In this document: piece by piece, positions 27,058 to 37,238 of the stretch
How the letters are laid out: the number at the start of each line of letters is the position of its first letter
How positions within the stretch are numbered: position 1 is the first letter of the stretch
DNA from: Maribacter flavus
GTDB taxonomy: Bacteria > Bacteroidota > Bacteroidia > Flavobacteriales > Flavobacteriaceae
DNA length: 64,000 bases
Reading direction: 5' to 3'
Assembly: GCF_008386635.1 (NCBI RefSeq)
Contig: NZ_VUOE01000001.1
Location: 1-64,000, forward strand
Translations under genes and position numbers: made by a program
Notes under the pieces: model-generated
The model's input: only the letters and a program-made list of their open reading frames with translations
Told to the model about the DNA's origin: nothing
The model's database searches: none

Positions 27058-29331
27058 TTATGCTGCATTCTGCTTCTTGATAACATTCAAAGCGGATCCT
27101 TCCCTAAACCATCCAATTTGTGCATCGTTATAGGTATGGTTTGCCTTTATGGTGTCCTTGGAACCATCGGCATGAACAATCTCAATCGTCAACGGAGTGT
27201 CCGGAGCAAAATCGGCTATATCAACAAAATTGAAGGTATCGTCCTCCTGAATCAACTCGTAGTCATTCTCATTGGCAAAAGTCAAAGCCAACATCCCTTG
27301 CTTCTTCAAGTTTGTTTCATGGATACGAGCAAAGGATTTTACCAAAACCGCTGCTACACCAAGATGTCTTGGCTGCATGGCAGCGTGCTCCCTGGACGAG
27401 CCTTCCCCATAGTTGTGGTCACCAACAACCATGGATTTTATTCCCTTCGCCTTGTAGGCCCTTTGGGTATCGGGCACACCTTCGTATTCACCAGTCAACT
27501 GATTCTTTACCAAATTCGTCTTTTGATTAAAAGCGTTTACCGCACCGATCAAGGTATTATTGGCGATATTGTCCAAATGGCCCCTAAAGCGTAACCAAGG
27601 TCCGGCCATGGAAATATGGTCCGTGGTACACTTTCCAAAAGCTTTTATCAACAATTTGACGTTTTGTAACGACTCATTCTGGATGGGCTCGAAAGGATCC
27701 AAAAGCTGTAACCTTTCCGAGGTTGGGTCCACAACTACCTTTACACTGGAGCCATCCTCTTTGGGCGCCAGATAACCGGCATCTTCCACTTCAAAACCTT
27801 TGGGTGGCAATTCCCATCCTGTTGGTTCCTCAAATCGTACTTCCTCGCCATCCTCATTGATCAAGGTATCCGTCATTGGGTTGAAATCCAACCTGCCCGC
27901 TATCGCTATGGCAGCGGTAATTTCTGGGGAAGCCACAAATGCATGGGTATTTGGGTTTCCATCCGCACGTTTTGCAAAGTTTCTGTTGAAGGAATGAACG
28001 ATGCTGTTCTTGGGTGCATTCTTTGGATCACTGTAACGCGCCCACTGTCCGATACACGGTCCGCAGGCGTTTGTAAATATCTTGGCATCCAATTTCTCGA
28101 ATATGCCAAGGATACCATCCCGTTCCGCCGTGAAACGTACTTGTTCAGAACCTGGGTTAATTCCAAATTCCGCCTTTGTCTTTAGTTTCTTATCCAAAGC
28201 CTGTTGCGCAATAGAGGAAGCTCTTGACAAATCTTCATAGGATGAGTTGGTACACGAACCTATAAGTCCCCATTCTACCTGCATTGGCCAATCGTTTTCC
28301 GTGGCTTTCTTGGTCATTTCCTTGCCAACGGGAGTGGACAAATCCGGCGTAAAAGGACCGTTCAACAATGGATTCAGTTTTGAAAGGTCGATATCGATGA
28401 CTTGATCAAAATACTGTTCCGGATTGGCATATACCTCTTCATCGGCAGTAAGATACTCCCGTACTTTATTGGCGGCATCGGCAACATCAGACCTATCCGT
28501 GGCCCTCAAATATCTTTCCATGGAGTCGTCATAACCAAAGGTCGATGTTGTAGCCCCAATTTCGGCTCCCATGTTACATATGGTTCCTTTCCCCGTACAG
28601 GAAAGCGCCTTGGCACCGGGACCGAAATATTCAACAATAGCTCCGGTTCCTCCCTTCACGGTAAGAATTTCGGCAACTTTAAGAATTACATCCTTTGGAG
28701 CGGTCCAACCTGAAATTTTCCCGGTCAAACGAACCCCTATCAACTTTGGAAACTTTAGCTCCCAAGCCATTCCGGCCATGACGTCGACGGCGTCGGCACC
28801 ACCTACACCAATTGCCACCATTCCCAAACCACCTGCATTCACGGTGTGGGAATCGGTTCCTATCATCATGCCACCTGGAAATGCATAATTTTCCAATACC
28901 ACTTGGTGAATGATTCCGGCACCAGGTTTCCAAAACCCGATACCGTATTTATTGGAAACGGATTCCAAAAAATCAAATACTTCCGCACTCGTGGAATTGG
29001 CCGTCTTCAAATCTGCAGCAGCACCACTTTTCGCCTGGATCAAGTGATCACAATGCACGGTGGTAGGCACCGCCACCTTTGGTTTTCCGGCTTGCATGAA
29101 CTGTAATAAGGCCATTTGAGCCGTTGCATCCTGACAAGCAATACGATCCGGAGCGAAATCAACATAATCCTTGCCTCTAACAAAGGCCTTAGTGGGAGTA
29201 CCGTCCCACAAGTGAGCGTACAAAATCTTCTCCGAAAGGGTCAGTGGTTTTCCCACGATCTCACGGGCCTTATCCACCCGCTCAGCCATATTGGCGTACA
29301 CCCCTTTAATCATATCAATATCAAATGCCAT
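27058..29331 (-). CDS. Aconitate hydratase (mitochondrial-type)
   Basis: Interconverts citrate and isocitrate in the TCA cycle through a [4Fe-4S] cluster. The 757 residues match mitochondrial-type aconitase, not AcnA or AcnB length. The three cluster cysteines are in place: C360 in GSCTNSS and C423/C426 in ACGPCIGQW, within two residues of the mitochondrial numbering. Substrate segments [13 protein letters not shown] and the swivel domain's [17 protein letters not shown] are also present. The gene is monocistronic, 183 bases from moxR. Confidence 0.96.
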   Translation of the reverse strand: MAFDIDMIKGVYANMAERVDKAREIVGKPLTLSEKILYAHLWDGTPTKAFVRGKDYVDFAPDRIACQDATAQMALLQFMQAGKPKVAVPTTVHCDHLIQAKSGAAADLKTANSTSAEVFDFLESVSNKYGIGFWKPGAGIIHQVVLENYAFPGGMMIGTDSHTVNAGGLGMVAIGVGGADAVDVMAGMAWELKFPKLIGVRLTGKISGWTAPKDVILKVAEILTVKGGTGAIVEYFGPGAKALSCTGKGTICNMGAEIGATTSTFGYDDSMERYLRATDRSDVADAANKVREYLTADEEVYANPEQYFDQVIDIDLSKLNPLLNGPFTPDLSTPVGKEMTKKATENDWPMQVEWGLIGSCTNSSYEDLSRASSIAQQALDKKLKTKAEFGINPGSEQVRFTAERDGILGIFEKLDAKIFTNACGPCIGQWARYSDPKNAPKNSIVHSFNRNFAKRADGNPNTHAFVASPEITAAIAIAGRLDFNPMTDTLINEDGEEVRFEEPTGWELPPKGFEVEDAGYLAPKEDGSSVKVVVDPTSERLQLLDPFEPIQNESLQNVKLLIKAFGKCTTDHISMAGPWLRFRGHLDNIANNTLIGAVNAFNQKTNLVKNQLTGEYEGVPDTQRAYKAKGIKSMVVGDHNYGEGSSREHAAMQPRHLGVAAVLVKSFARIHETNLKKQGMLALTFANENDYELIQEDDTFNFVDIADFAPDTPLTIEIVHADGSKDTIKANHTYNDAQIGWFREGSALNVIKKQNAA

Positions 29332-29513
29332 ATTTCTCTATTTAATGTTAAAGCAATTCCGTAAAATTAAGAAAATCTAAGGCGCAATTAAAATTTTAAA
29401 CAAAGGAATAAACCCTTTTTTGCCATTCCCAGAAAATTAGATTTACGGAATACCTAATTTAACGCTCAAAGACGCTTAAATCTTGCGGAAAACAGATTTT
29501 CGGGTTTTGGAAA

Positions 29514-30467
29514 TTATAGTAGTTGCTTGATAATTGCCTCTTCGGAAATGCCCTCGGCCTCCGCCTTGTAGTTTTTTATGATCCTGTGTTTTAGGATACC
29601 ATAGGCAACTTTCTGTACGTCCTCGAAATCCGGTGAAAATTTTCCACTGATGGCGGCATTCGCCTTCGCTGCCAGGATCAAGTTTTGGGAGGCGCGCGGG
29701 CCCGCTCCCCAATCAACGTATTGTTTTACATAATCCGAGGCGGATTCCAAATTTGGTCGGGTTTTGTTGACCAATTTTACCGCATACTCCACAACATTGT
29801 CAGGAACGGGAATTTTACGGACCAATTCCTGTACTTCCAATATTTGCTGGGCGTTGAACTGCGGCTCAACATGGTATTTGGTTGTTGAAGTCGTATTTTT
29901 TACGACCATGACCTCTTCCTCAATACTTGGATACTTCAATTCTATCGCGAACATAAAACGGTCCAACTGCGCTTCGGGCAAGGGATAGGTTCCCTCCTGC
30001 TCTATGGGGTTTTGGGTAGCCAAAACAAAATAGGGCAAATCCAATTTATATTGATGGCCCGCAATGGTAACCGCCCTTTCCTGCATGGCCTCCAAAAGGG
30101 CAGCCTGCGTTTTGGGTGGGGTTCTATTGATCTCATCGGCCAAAATAATATTGGAAAAAACAGGGCCCTTGATGAACTTAAAATTTCTGTTCTGGTCCAA
30201 AACCTCACTACCCAAGATATCGCTGGGCATGAGATCCGGCGTAAACTGGATGCGCTTGAAATCCAATCCTAGGGCTTGGGCAATGGTGTTCACCATCAAG
30301 GTCTTGGCCAACCCCGGAACACCGATTAAAAGGGAATGTCCTCCTGTATAGATGGAGAGCAATATTTGGTCTATAACGGCTTCCTGGCCAACGATTACCT
30401 TGGCTATTTCCTTCTTTAAGGCATTATGTTTTTCGACCAATAATTTAACGGCAGCAACATCTGACAT
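29514..30467 (-). CDS. MoxR-family AAA+ ATPase
   Basis: A 317-residue cytoplasmic ATPase with Walker A GVPGLAKTLM (near residue 50), Walker B IILADEINRTPPKTQAALLEAMQE, sensor FVLATQNPIEQEGTYPLPEAQLDRF and the MoxR C-terminal lid. MoxR ATPases act as chaperones for maturation of metalloenzymes or complexes. It begins 2 bases after the upstream parvulin gene, so it shares an operon with two periplasmic folding factors rather than with the usual DUF58/VWA partners. Confidence 0.93.
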   Translation of the reverse strand: MSDVAAVKLLVEKHNALKKEIAKVIVGQEAVIDQILLSIYTGGHSLLIGVPGLAKTLMVNTIAQALGLDFKRIQFTPDLMPSDILGSEVLDQNRNFKFIKGPVFSNIILADEINRTPPKTQAALLEAMQERAVTIAGHQYKLDLPYFVLATQNPIEQEGTYPLPEAQLDRFMFAIELKYPSIEEEVMVVKNTTSTTKYHVEPQFNAQQILEVQELVRKIPVPDNVVEYAVKLVNKTRPNLESASDYVKQYVDWGAGPRASQNLILAAKANAAISGKFSPDFEDVQKVAYGILKHRIIKNYKAEAEGISEEAIIKQLL

Positions 30468-30469
30468 AT

Positions 30470-31897
30470 TTATTCCTTTACCCAGTTATTGGCAAAATCA
30501 CAATCCCTGTTGGCATCGCTTACGCTAATATACGTATCTTCAATATGATCTTCCATCCATTCCTTGATGGCATTATATTGCTTTTCTGTTAGGGCAAGTT
30601 GTTGAATTTTGGTGTAGTCCTTTGCAAAATCGGCAACGTGTTCGTCATATCGATTGGTCACCTTAAGAATTTTGTACTTGGATGGACCTCCCCTTGGGTC
30701 AGCTTCCAAAATGGGATAGGATATTTGGTCGTCCTGCAAATCACGTACCTGATTGTACAAGGTAGGATCCATTTTAGTAAGTTCAAAACGGGAACTGAAA
30801 TCCTGCGGGTTTCTTAGCAAGCCACCATCGAATTTAGTCTCCTTTTCGTCCGAAAAGTTCAGGGCCGCCTCAGCGAAGGTAAATTTCCCCTCTATAATTT
30901 TCTGACGTATGCTGTCCAATTCCGATTTAGCCTCGGCCAAGGCCTTATCCGAAATTTCGGGCTGAATCAAAATATGTCTTAGATCGAGCTCCTGGCCCCT
31001 TATTTTTTCAATGTAAATAATATGAAACCCAAACATAGTCTCAAAAGGCTCCGAAACCTCCCCTTCCCTTAGGCTGAAAGCTACATCCTTAAATGTCTTA
31101 TCAAATCCTGTGTCCTTGGTTATACTATAAAATCCACCTTTGGATTTAGAGCCAGGATCTTGCGAATATAAAATGGCCTTTACGCTAAAACTGGCATCGT
31201 TGTCCTCAACATCGGCCTTTATTTCATTGAGCTTGTCTATCACCTTCTGCTTTTCTTCCTGTGAAGGCTCCGGAGCCTTCACAATCTGGGCGATTTCCAA
31301 TTCGGCACCAAAAACAGGCCGTTCGTTTTCAGGAATCTTGTTAAAGAATTGACGTACTTCCTCTGGGGTTATCTCTATTTCTGAAACAATATCCTGCTGC
31401 ATTTTTTCGGACAGCATTCGTAGCTTGTTGATCTTGAACAACTCCTCCCTAAAACTTTGCTCGTCCTCCTTTTTATAGTACTTCAAGACCTTCTCCATAG
31501 AACCGATCTGCTGCACCAGGGACTGTAATTGACGCTCGCCCGTGGCATTCACCTCGTCATCCGAAACCAAAATACTGTCCTGTACGGCCTGATGTGCGTA
31601 TAATCGATCTTCCATCAGCTTGCCCAAAAGGCTACAGTGCGTAATATCTTCCGTGGATGCACCCTGACTTTTTAAATCGATGAGGGTTTTTTCGATATCG
31701 GAATCCAAGATTACATAATCACCCACTACGGCGGCGATTCCGTCCAATTTGATCCGCTTAAAGTTTGTGGAGTCTTTCTTAGAGGGAGTTTCAACACTTG
31801 CCGATGCCTCCGCGCCTTCTTCCGTATTCTCCTGGGCCGTCAAAATTGCACAAAAGATACTTGCCAAAAAGGTCAACAGTCTCCTACTTGTTGTCAT
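30470..31897 (-). CDS. SurA-like periplasmic peptidyl-prolyl isomerase
   Basis: A 475-residue exported chaperone for outer-membrane proteins. It starts at the ATG at 31897, directly ahead of a signal peptide (MTTSRRLLTFLASIFCAILTAQ), overlapping the preceding lipoprotein gene by 14 bases. A SurA N-terminal helical region (IAAVVGDYVILDSDIEKTL) is followed by two parvulin modules (around AELEIAQIVKAPEPS ... GFYSITKDTGFD and QELDLRHILIQPE ... GGLLRNPQDF). The longer upstream frame just translates the preceding gene. Confidence 0.88.
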   Translation of the reverse strand: MTTSRRLLTFLASIFCAILTAQENTEEGAEASASVETPSKKDSTNFKRIKLDGIAAVVGDYVILDSDIEKTLIDLKSQGASTEDITHCSLLGKLMEDRLYAHQAVQDSILVSDDEVNATGERQLQSLVQQIGSMEKVLKYYKKEDEQSFREELFKINKLRMLSEKMQQDIVSEIEITPEEVRQFFNKIPENERPVFGAELEIAQIVKAPEPSQEEKQKVIDKLNEIKADVEDNDASFSVKAILYSQDPGSKSKGGFYSITKDTGFDKTFKDVAFSLREGEVSEPFETMFGFHIIYIEKIRGQELDLRHILIQPEISDKALAEAKSELDSIRQKIIEGKFTFAEAALNFSDEKETKFDGGLLRNPQDFSSRFELTKMDPTLYNQVRDLQDDQISYPILEADPRGGPSKYKILKVTNRYDEHVADFAKDYTKIQQLALTEKQYNAIKEWMEDHIEDTYISVSDANRDCDFANNWVKE

Positions 31898-32762
31898 TGT
31901 AAACCTCAAATTCTTTTTCTCTGATTGCTTCATCTATGATTTCGGTTTCTAGTTTTCGCAGGTAGTCGATTTTTCTGCGACTTAATAAAACTTGCTTTAT
32001 GGTAGGTGCAATGTATGAAAGTGGTGCGATATCATTGACATCCTTTACTTCCTCTATTTTGCCCAAATATACCCCGATTGAATCCTGTAATTCAAAAAAT
32101 TGTGAATTTTTTAAGTATCTATCCTGATTATCAAAGGTTATGGGTGGAATTTCCTCAAATATCCTGGAAGAACTCACCCAAATGGAATCGTTAAAATTCA
32201 GCTTCTTAAATTGTACCCCAATGGAATCCAAATAAATCAAATCCTCCTCGTCAAAACTTCGCAAGCGCTGCTTAACTTCGTCCTGATTCAAAAAATTAAG
32301 GGGCAATTGCACAAAACGAATGCGCACGATACGCTCCTTTAATTTGAAATTTTCCTTTTGTCTGTCATAGAATTCCTGTAATTGGGTTTCGGAAATTAAT
32401 GTGTCCGTCCCCTGTGATACCAAAGCTTCTTGATAGGCCCTGGTGTACAGGTCTGTTCTATACGCATCGACCAAAGCATCGAATTCCCGTAGCTTTTCCT
32501 CCGGTAGGTTGATCTTGGACTTGGAAAGCAGTAGTTGTTTGGAGGCCCAGTTATTGATATAATTGGTTACGAAAGAAGCACTGTCCCCTTTGGACATTCC
32601 CTCTTTAAGAAGGGGCTTCACGTCCTCTTTGTACAGATACAACTCGCCCACCCTGGCCAACGGCTCCTTTTCCTCTTTTTTGTTGAAATACCCCTCGCAT
32701 GAAACGAGGATACAAACAGTTCCTACCGCCATCAACAAATAAAGGACTCCCCGTTGTATCAT
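31884..32762 (-). CDS. Lipoprotein related to parvulin chaperones (first gene of the surA-moxR operon)
   Basis: A 292-residue lipoprotein starting at the ATG at 32762, with leader MIQRGVLYLLMAVGTVCILVSC (lipobox LVSC). The body is helical and charged and resembles the N- and C-terminal chaperone parts of SurA/PpiC proteins; no clear parvulin active site is seen, so it may be a non-catalytic partner. A consensus promoter at 32782-32811 would start transcription after two more upstream in-frame starts, excluding them. It leads an operon with SurA-like and MoxR genes. Confidence 0.75.
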   Translation of the reverse strand: MIQRGVLYLLMAVGTVCILVSCEGYFNKKEEKEPLARVGELYLYKEDVKPLLKEGMSKGDSASFVTNYINNWASKQLLLSKSKINLPEEKLREFDALVDAYRTDLYTRAYQEALVSQGTDTLISETQLQEFYDRQKENFKLKERIVRIRFVQLPLNFLNQDEVKQRLRSFDEEDLIYLDSIGVQFKKLNFNDSIWVSSSRIFEEIPPITFDNQDRYLKNSQFFELQDSIGVYLGKIEEVKDVNDIAPLSYIAPTIKQVLLSRRKIDYLRKLETEIIDEAIREKEFEVYNDNK

Positions 32763-32781
32763 TTGAGAACTACACATCCTG

Positions 32782-32811
32782 CAAAAATAGCAAATACAAT
32801 ATCCCGAACAA
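32782..32811 (-). promoter_or_regulatory. Promoter of the lipoprotein-surA-moxR operon
   Basis: On the minus strand TTG (32811-32809), 19-base spacer, TATTTTTG (32789-32782): a full consensus match. Transcription starting near 32776 gives a short leader before the ATG at 32762. Confidence 0.75.
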
Positions 32812-32954
32812 ACGCTATGGGTTTTCCTTAACAGAATAAGGCGATAATCATAGAAAAATTGCATTCAAAAAGTTGGACAAACGCAACAAAATTTTTGAAA
32901 TCCATGGAAAAACAAGGTCCAAATGTTAATTTTGATACCCATTAGTTTAATATT

Positions 32955-33197
32955 TTGGAAAGACAGATCAAATTGATTTGGGACTTTAGGGGTCCCGCCG
33001 CGCACAAGACCGCAGAGCACCATGAAATTCATCTCAAGGAATTCATTACCTTGGAAAAGGTAGCGGCGATCACAACGGGTTTCATGGAATTGAACGATAC
33101 GCACAGTATAGCCTTCCTGGTCGTTCATGAACGGGATATGATTGCCATGCGGGATCGATTAAAACCACATAGAGGGGAAGTTTATGTTGAAAATTAA
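32955..33197 (+). CDS. Small conserved-type protein of unknown function, TTG start
   Basis: An 80-residue, histidine-rich soluble protein (MERQIKLIWDFRGPAAHKTAEHHEIHLKEF ...). An in-frame TAG at 32943 means TTG at 32955 is the only conventional start. It is held to be real because it ends in a 14-base overlap with the serine-hydrolase gene, has a TAATTTTG element at 32927-32934, and resembles small proteins I recall beside similar genes in flavobacteria. No known domain recognised; several histidines (H17, H22, H23, H26) could bind metal. Confidence 0.65.
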   Translation: MERQIKLIWDFRGPAAHKTAEHHEIHLKEFITLEKVAAITTGFMELNDTHSIAFLVVHERDMIAMRDRLKPHRGEVYVEN

Positions 33198-34344
33198 TCA
33201 CACGTTGTATATATCATTAAGGCTCTTGGGCCTTTTGATCATTGGGTTATTTTTTTCTTGTTCGAACGATCCGGTGAACGATAACCTTTTGGAAGTTGCA
33301 CTAAGTTCCAACAACTCGAAAATAAAGAGGGTCATGGATAGCCTTGATCGGTACGAAGTCCAGATCAGGTATACCAAAATCGATAGGAAAAACGACAGTA
33401 TTTTTTTTATCGATTATGATTTTCAGGTGGATAAGGACGCTTACTTCTATCCCGCCAGCACGGTCAAATTTCCCATAGCAGTACTGGGCTTGGAACGATT
33501 GAACGAGACGGATACCCTGAACAGGGAGGTACGTTATTATGTGGAAGGCGACACCCTAGAATCGACATTCTCCAAGGATGTTGTAGAAATTTTCAGCGTT
33601 AGCGACAATTTGGCCAACAACCGATTGATGGAACTGTTGGGACAGGATGCCATAAACGCTTCTTTACGGGAAAAGGGCGTAGAACCCGTCCGTATCTCAC
33701 ATAGACTGGGCTATCACTCGGAAGACCTGCAAACCAAGCCATTGATCATCTATTTGAACGATAGTACCACTGGCATAACGAAACCTAGTATAAATTTGGC
33801 TCCAATACGGTTATCCCTGAAAAACATTCGTAAAGGAATAGGCTACTATGAAGACGATACTTTGATGGAGGATCCATTTGATTTTTCATTGAAAAACTAC
33901 TACCCCATTGAGGCCCAACACGGTGTCCTAAAGCGGGTGATATTCCCTGAACAATTCCGTCCAGAACAGCGATTCAACCTGTCCCCAGATCAACATGCGT
34001 TTTTACTGGAAGCGATGAAGATACTCCCAAGAAATGCGGGCTATGACCCTACGGAATATTATGATGGTTATTGTAAATTTTTCATATACGGAGACACCAA
34101 GGATACCATACCTTCCCATATGGAAATCTACAATAAGGTGGGGTTTGCCTATGGTACGCTGACCGATTGCGCCTACATCAAGGACACTAAAAACAAGGTG
34201 GATTTTATGCTCACGGCGACCATTTTGGTAAACAAGGATGGAATCTTCAATGACGATGCCTATGAATACAATGAAATAGGTATTCCCTTTTTAGCCGAAC
34301 TGGGAAGGGAAATCCACAGATTGGAACTAGAAAGAAAGAGATAG
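33184..34344 (+). CDS. Class A beta-lactamase-like serine hydrolase lipoprotein
   Basis: A 386-residue lipoprotein (lipobox FFSC, C26) with a penicillin-recognising fold: S92-T-V-K95 (SxxK) in YPASTVKFPIAV, S140-D-N142 in SVSDNLANNRL and a late YNKVGFAYGTLTD resembling the KTG box but reading K-V-G. I cannot find the omega-loop ExxxN that class A beta-lactamases need for deacylation. It may act on cell wall or another substrate rather than on antibiotics. It overlaps the small upstream gene by 14 bases and abuts the downstream pseudouridine synthase gene. Confidence 0.7.
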   Translation: MLKINHTLYISLRLLGLLIIGLFFSCSNDPVNDNLLEVALSSNNSKIKRVMDSLDRYEVQIRYTKIDRKNDSIFFIDYDFQVDKDAYFYPASTVKFPIAVLGLERLNETDTLNREVRYYVEGDTLESTFSKDVVEIFSVSDNLANNRLMELLGQDAINASLREKGVEPVRISHRLGYHSEDLQTKPLIIYLNDSTTGITKPSINLAPIRLSLKNIRKGIGYYEDDTLMEDPFDFSLKNYYPIEAQHGVLKRVIFPEQFRPEQRFNLSPDQHAFLLEAMKILPRNAGYDPTEYYDGYCKFFIYGDTKDTIPSHMEIYNKVGFAYGTLTDCAYIKDTKNKVDFMLTATILVNKDGIFNDDAYEYNEIGIPFLAELGREIHRLELERKR

Positions 34345-35082
34345 ATGCCAGAAGCACCCAAACAAACCCGTATCAACAAATATCTGAGCGAAGTCGGTTA
34401 TTGTTCCCGTAGGGAGGCCGATAAGCTGATAGAACAAGGACGCGTAACCATCAATGGAAAAGTTCCTGAAATGGGCACCAAGATATCCGAAGGGGATTTG
34501 GTACAGGTGGATGGCGAATCGATTTCCGAACCTAAAGAAAAACCGGTATACCTCGCGTTTAATAAACCCGTTGGAATCGTTTGTACAACGGACACGGGCG
34601 TGGAAAAGGACAATATCATCGATTTCATCAATTATCCAAAAAGGATTTTTCCCATCGGTAGGTTGGACAAACCGAGCGAAGGTTTGATTTTCCTCACGAA
34701 CGACGGCGATATCGTAAACAAGATTTTACGGGCCCGAAACAATCATGAAAAGGAATACTTGGTTACCGTGGATAAGCCCATATCTCCCGAATTTCTAAAG
34801 AAAATGCGAAACGGGGTGCCTATTTTAGATACCGTCACCCGAAAATGCGAAGTACATCAGGTCAGTAAATATCAATTTAGGATTATCCTTACCCAAGGCT
34901 TGAACCGACAGATTAGGCGCATGTGCGAATACTTGGACTATCGGGTAAAAAAATTGAAGCGAATTCGGATTATGAACGTTACCTTGGATGTACCCGTGGG
35001 AAAATGGCGCGATCTTACCGCTTCTGAATTAAAGGAAATTCAAAGATTGGTCAGTCGTTCTTCCAAGACCCACAAAGGATAA
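34345..35082 (+). CDS. rluF: 23S rRNA pseudouridine synthase, RluF-type
   Basis: A 245-residue enzyme with an N-terminal S4 domain ([30 protein letters not shown]) and a pseudouridine-synthase domain whose catalytic aspartate lies in [19 protein letters not shown]; the closing motif [25 protein letters not shown] favours RluF over RluB/E. It begins one base after the hydrolase stop. Confidence 0.88.
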   Translation: MPEAPKQTRINKYLSEVGYCSRREADKLIEQGRVTINGKVPEMGTKISEGDLVQVDGESISEPKEKPVYLAFNKPVGIVCTTDTGVEKDNIIDFINYPKRIFPIGRLDKPSEGLIFLTNDGDIVNKILRARNNHEKEYLVTVDKPISPEFLKKMRNGVPILDTVTRKCEVHQVSKYQFRIILTQGLNRQIRRMCEYLDYRVKKLKRIRIMNVTLDVPVGKWRDLTASELKEIQRLVSRSSKTHKG

Positions 35083-35221
35083 TACATGCCGTATTCCGAC
35101 TTCGGCAAAAATTACAAAACCAGTTATTTTAACTAAAATTTATTTTATATCACTCTTAATATCACTATTTTAGGTAGGAAAAAGGGAATTGTTCCCAAAG
35201 ATTGCTTAAAATCAAATTGAT

Positions 35222-36538
35222 ATGAACAAGAAAATAAATCTCCAAAAAATGAAAGACGTTTTCAATCCAAGGATTGGATGGTTTTTTACCTTTATGCTTA
35301 TAAGTATCGGACTTTTTTCCCAGGAAGAAGGCTTCAAAGAATATCTAGGGGAAGTGTATGACAGCGAAACCAAAAAACCCTTGGTTTTTGCGACCCTTAC
35401 GTTGGAAAATACCAATATTAGTACAATTACGAACACAGAAGGTGAATTTTCGCTAAAGGTGCCGGATTCCAACACCAGTGAAAATATCATCGTATCGTTT
35501 TTAGGTTACAGGACCAAACGAATCCCCATGTTGCAATTTAAATCCGAAGGCAATGAAATTGGTATGACGGAACTCGTCACGCAACTGTCCGAAGTAAGCC
35601 TCAGTATACCGAAAGATGCCAGGGCACTGGTTAGGGAAACCTTGAAAAAACGGGGGGAAAACTATATCGATAATCCCACCGTGATGACGGCCTTTTACCG
35701 GGAAACCATAAAAAGAAGGAGGCAGAACGTGAGTCTTTCCGAGGCTGTAGTAAATATTTACAAGGCCCCCTACTCCAGTAATAAAAGTGATGCGCTGAAA
35801 CTTTTTAAAGCACGTAAAAGCACGGACTACAGTAAATTGGACACGCTTGCTTTGAAGCTTCAAGGCGGTCCTTTCAACGCTTTGTTCGTGGATATGGTAA
35901 AATATCCCGATTATATTTTTGCGGCCGATATGTTCGAGTACTATGATTTTTCATTCTCAAATTCTACGAGGGTAGACGATAAATTAATCTATGTGATAGA
36001 TTTCACCCAAAAACCGGGGATAATAGACCCCCTCTATACGGGAAAACTATACATAGATGTGGACAATAAAATATTGACCAGTGCCATTTATTCCCTTAAT
36101 ATAACTGATCGAGATCTTGCCGCTCAAATGTTCGTGAGAAAGAAACCAAGAAATGCGGATGTTTGGCCCACGGAGGTCGCCTACAGGGTAGATTACCGCG
36201 AAAAAGATGGGAAATGGTACTATGGTTATAGCAACGTGTTGATGGAGTTTAAAATCAATTGGGACAAAAGGCTTTTTAATTCCGTTTATAGCATGAGCTG
36301 TGAAATGGCCATAACGGATTGGGAAGAGAACTTGAGTAACGAGATTCCAAAATATAAGGACCGAATTAAATCCGATATTATCCTGACCGATGAGGCCATA
36401 GGTTTTGCCGACCCTGATTTTTGGGGAGAATACAACATCATCGAACCTGAAAAATCCATTGAATCCGCGATTCGTAAAATTCAACGGCAATTGAAAAGAG
36501 GGAAAATTGACGGCGGTACCTCGGCCGCATCGCAATAA
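35222..36538 (+). CDS. Exported CarboxypepD_reg-like domain protein
   Basis: A 438-residue protein with a signal peptide ending near IGLFSQ (about residue 33), a CarboxypepD_reg-like beta-sandwich (GEVYDSETKKPLVFATLTLENTNISTITNTEGEFSLKVPD), and a large beta-rich region of the DUF5686-like type (ALVRETLKKRGENY ... MTAFYRETIKRR). Many flavobacterial relatives are nearly twice as long and include an outer-membrane barrel; that part is absent here. Role unknown; it should be periplasmic or surface-exposed. It is monocistronic, followed by a strong terminator. Confidence 0.75.
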   Translation: MNKKINLQKMKDVFNPRIGWFFTFMLISIGLFSQEEGFKEYLGEVYDSETKKPLVFATLTLENTNISTITNTEGEFSLKVPDSNTSENIIVSFLGYRTKRIPMLQFKSEGNEIGMTELVTQLSEVSLSIPKDARALVRETLKKRGENYIDNPTVMTAFYRETIKRRRQNVSLSEAVVNIYKAPYSSNKSDALKLFKARKSTDYSKLDTLALKLQGGPFNALFVDMVKYPDYIFAADMFEYYDFSFSNSTRVDDKLIYVIDFTQKPGIIDPLYTGKLYIDVDNKILTSAIYSLNITDRDLAAQMFVRKKPRNADVWPTEVAYRVDYREKDGKWYYGYSNVLMEFKINWDKRLFNSVYSMSCEMAITDWEENLSNEIPKYKDRIKSDIILTDEAIGFADPDFWGEYNIIEPEKSIESAIRKIQRQLKRGKIDGGTSAASQ

Positions 36539-36553
36539 ACCAGATGAATGTTA

Positions 36554-36595
36554 AGAAAAAAGCCGTTGCAAAAATTTGCAACGGCTTTTTTGTAA
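36554..36595. terminator. Bidirectional terminator
   Basis: AAAAAAGCCGTTGCAAA pairs with TTTGCAACGGCTTTTTT around AA. It serves the carboxypeptidase-like gene and the convergent fasciclin gene. Confidence 0.92.
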
Positions 36596-36607
36596 GGCAA
36601 AATAACC

Positions 36608-37120
36608 TTATTTAGGCATTACCACGCCATCAATGGCATGTACTACACCGTTTGAGGCATCAACATCGGCCATTACAACTTTGGCCATGCCACCTTTGGC
36701 ATCTTTCAACATCACATTTCCGTCTGACAAAGATAGGGTAATATCACCTCCCGCAACCGTCTTAACATTGAATTCGCCATTGTTATCGTTTATCGCCTTG
36801 ATTACGTCCTTGGCCATATACTCACCGGATACTACGTGATAGGTCAATATTCCTTGTAACGTAGACTTGTTTTCCGGCTTCAAAAGACTTTCAACTGTAC
36901 CATCGGGCAAGGCACTAAAGGCACTGTTCACTGGCGCAAACACTGTAAAAGGACCTTCACTACTTAAGGTTCCTACCAAATCGGCAGATTTAACAGCGGT
37001 TACCAACGTGGTAAAATTCTCGTTTCCTGCGGCGACCCCTACGATATTGTCCGATTGGGAAAAACCCGCGGTCAAACAAAGAAGGAAAGCGCATACTGTG
37101 GTAATTTTTAAAATTTTCAT
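36608..37120 (-). CDS. Secreted fasciclin-domain protein
   Basis: A 170-residue protein with a signal peptide (MKILKITTVCAFLLCLTAGFSQ) and one FAS1 domain with the canonical ends FTTLVTAVKSADLVGTLSSEGPFTVFAPVNSAF and the H-box region LQGILTYHVVSG through NGVVHAIDGVVMPK. FAS1 proteins usually act in adhesion or matrix binding. Well expressed genes of this type are common in marine flavobacteria, but no regulation is evident here. Confidence 0.9.
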   Translation of the reverse strand: MKILKITTVCAFLLCLTAGFSQSDNIVGVAAGNENFTTLVTAVKSADLVGTLSSEGPFTVFAPVNSAFSALPDGTVESLLKPENKSTLQGILTYHVVSGEYMAKDVIKAINDNNGEFNVKTVAGGDITLSLSDGNVMLKDAKGGMAKVVMADVDASNGVVHAIDGVVMPK

Positions 37121-37238
37121 AGTTCTTTTTTTTAGATTTATCCAAATGTATGCGATTGATTCATAGCATAATCTTAATTTTTGTTTAATTAATTTTTAAA
37201 ATAGTTAAACATTATTAAATTGTTTTAATACCTAGCCA

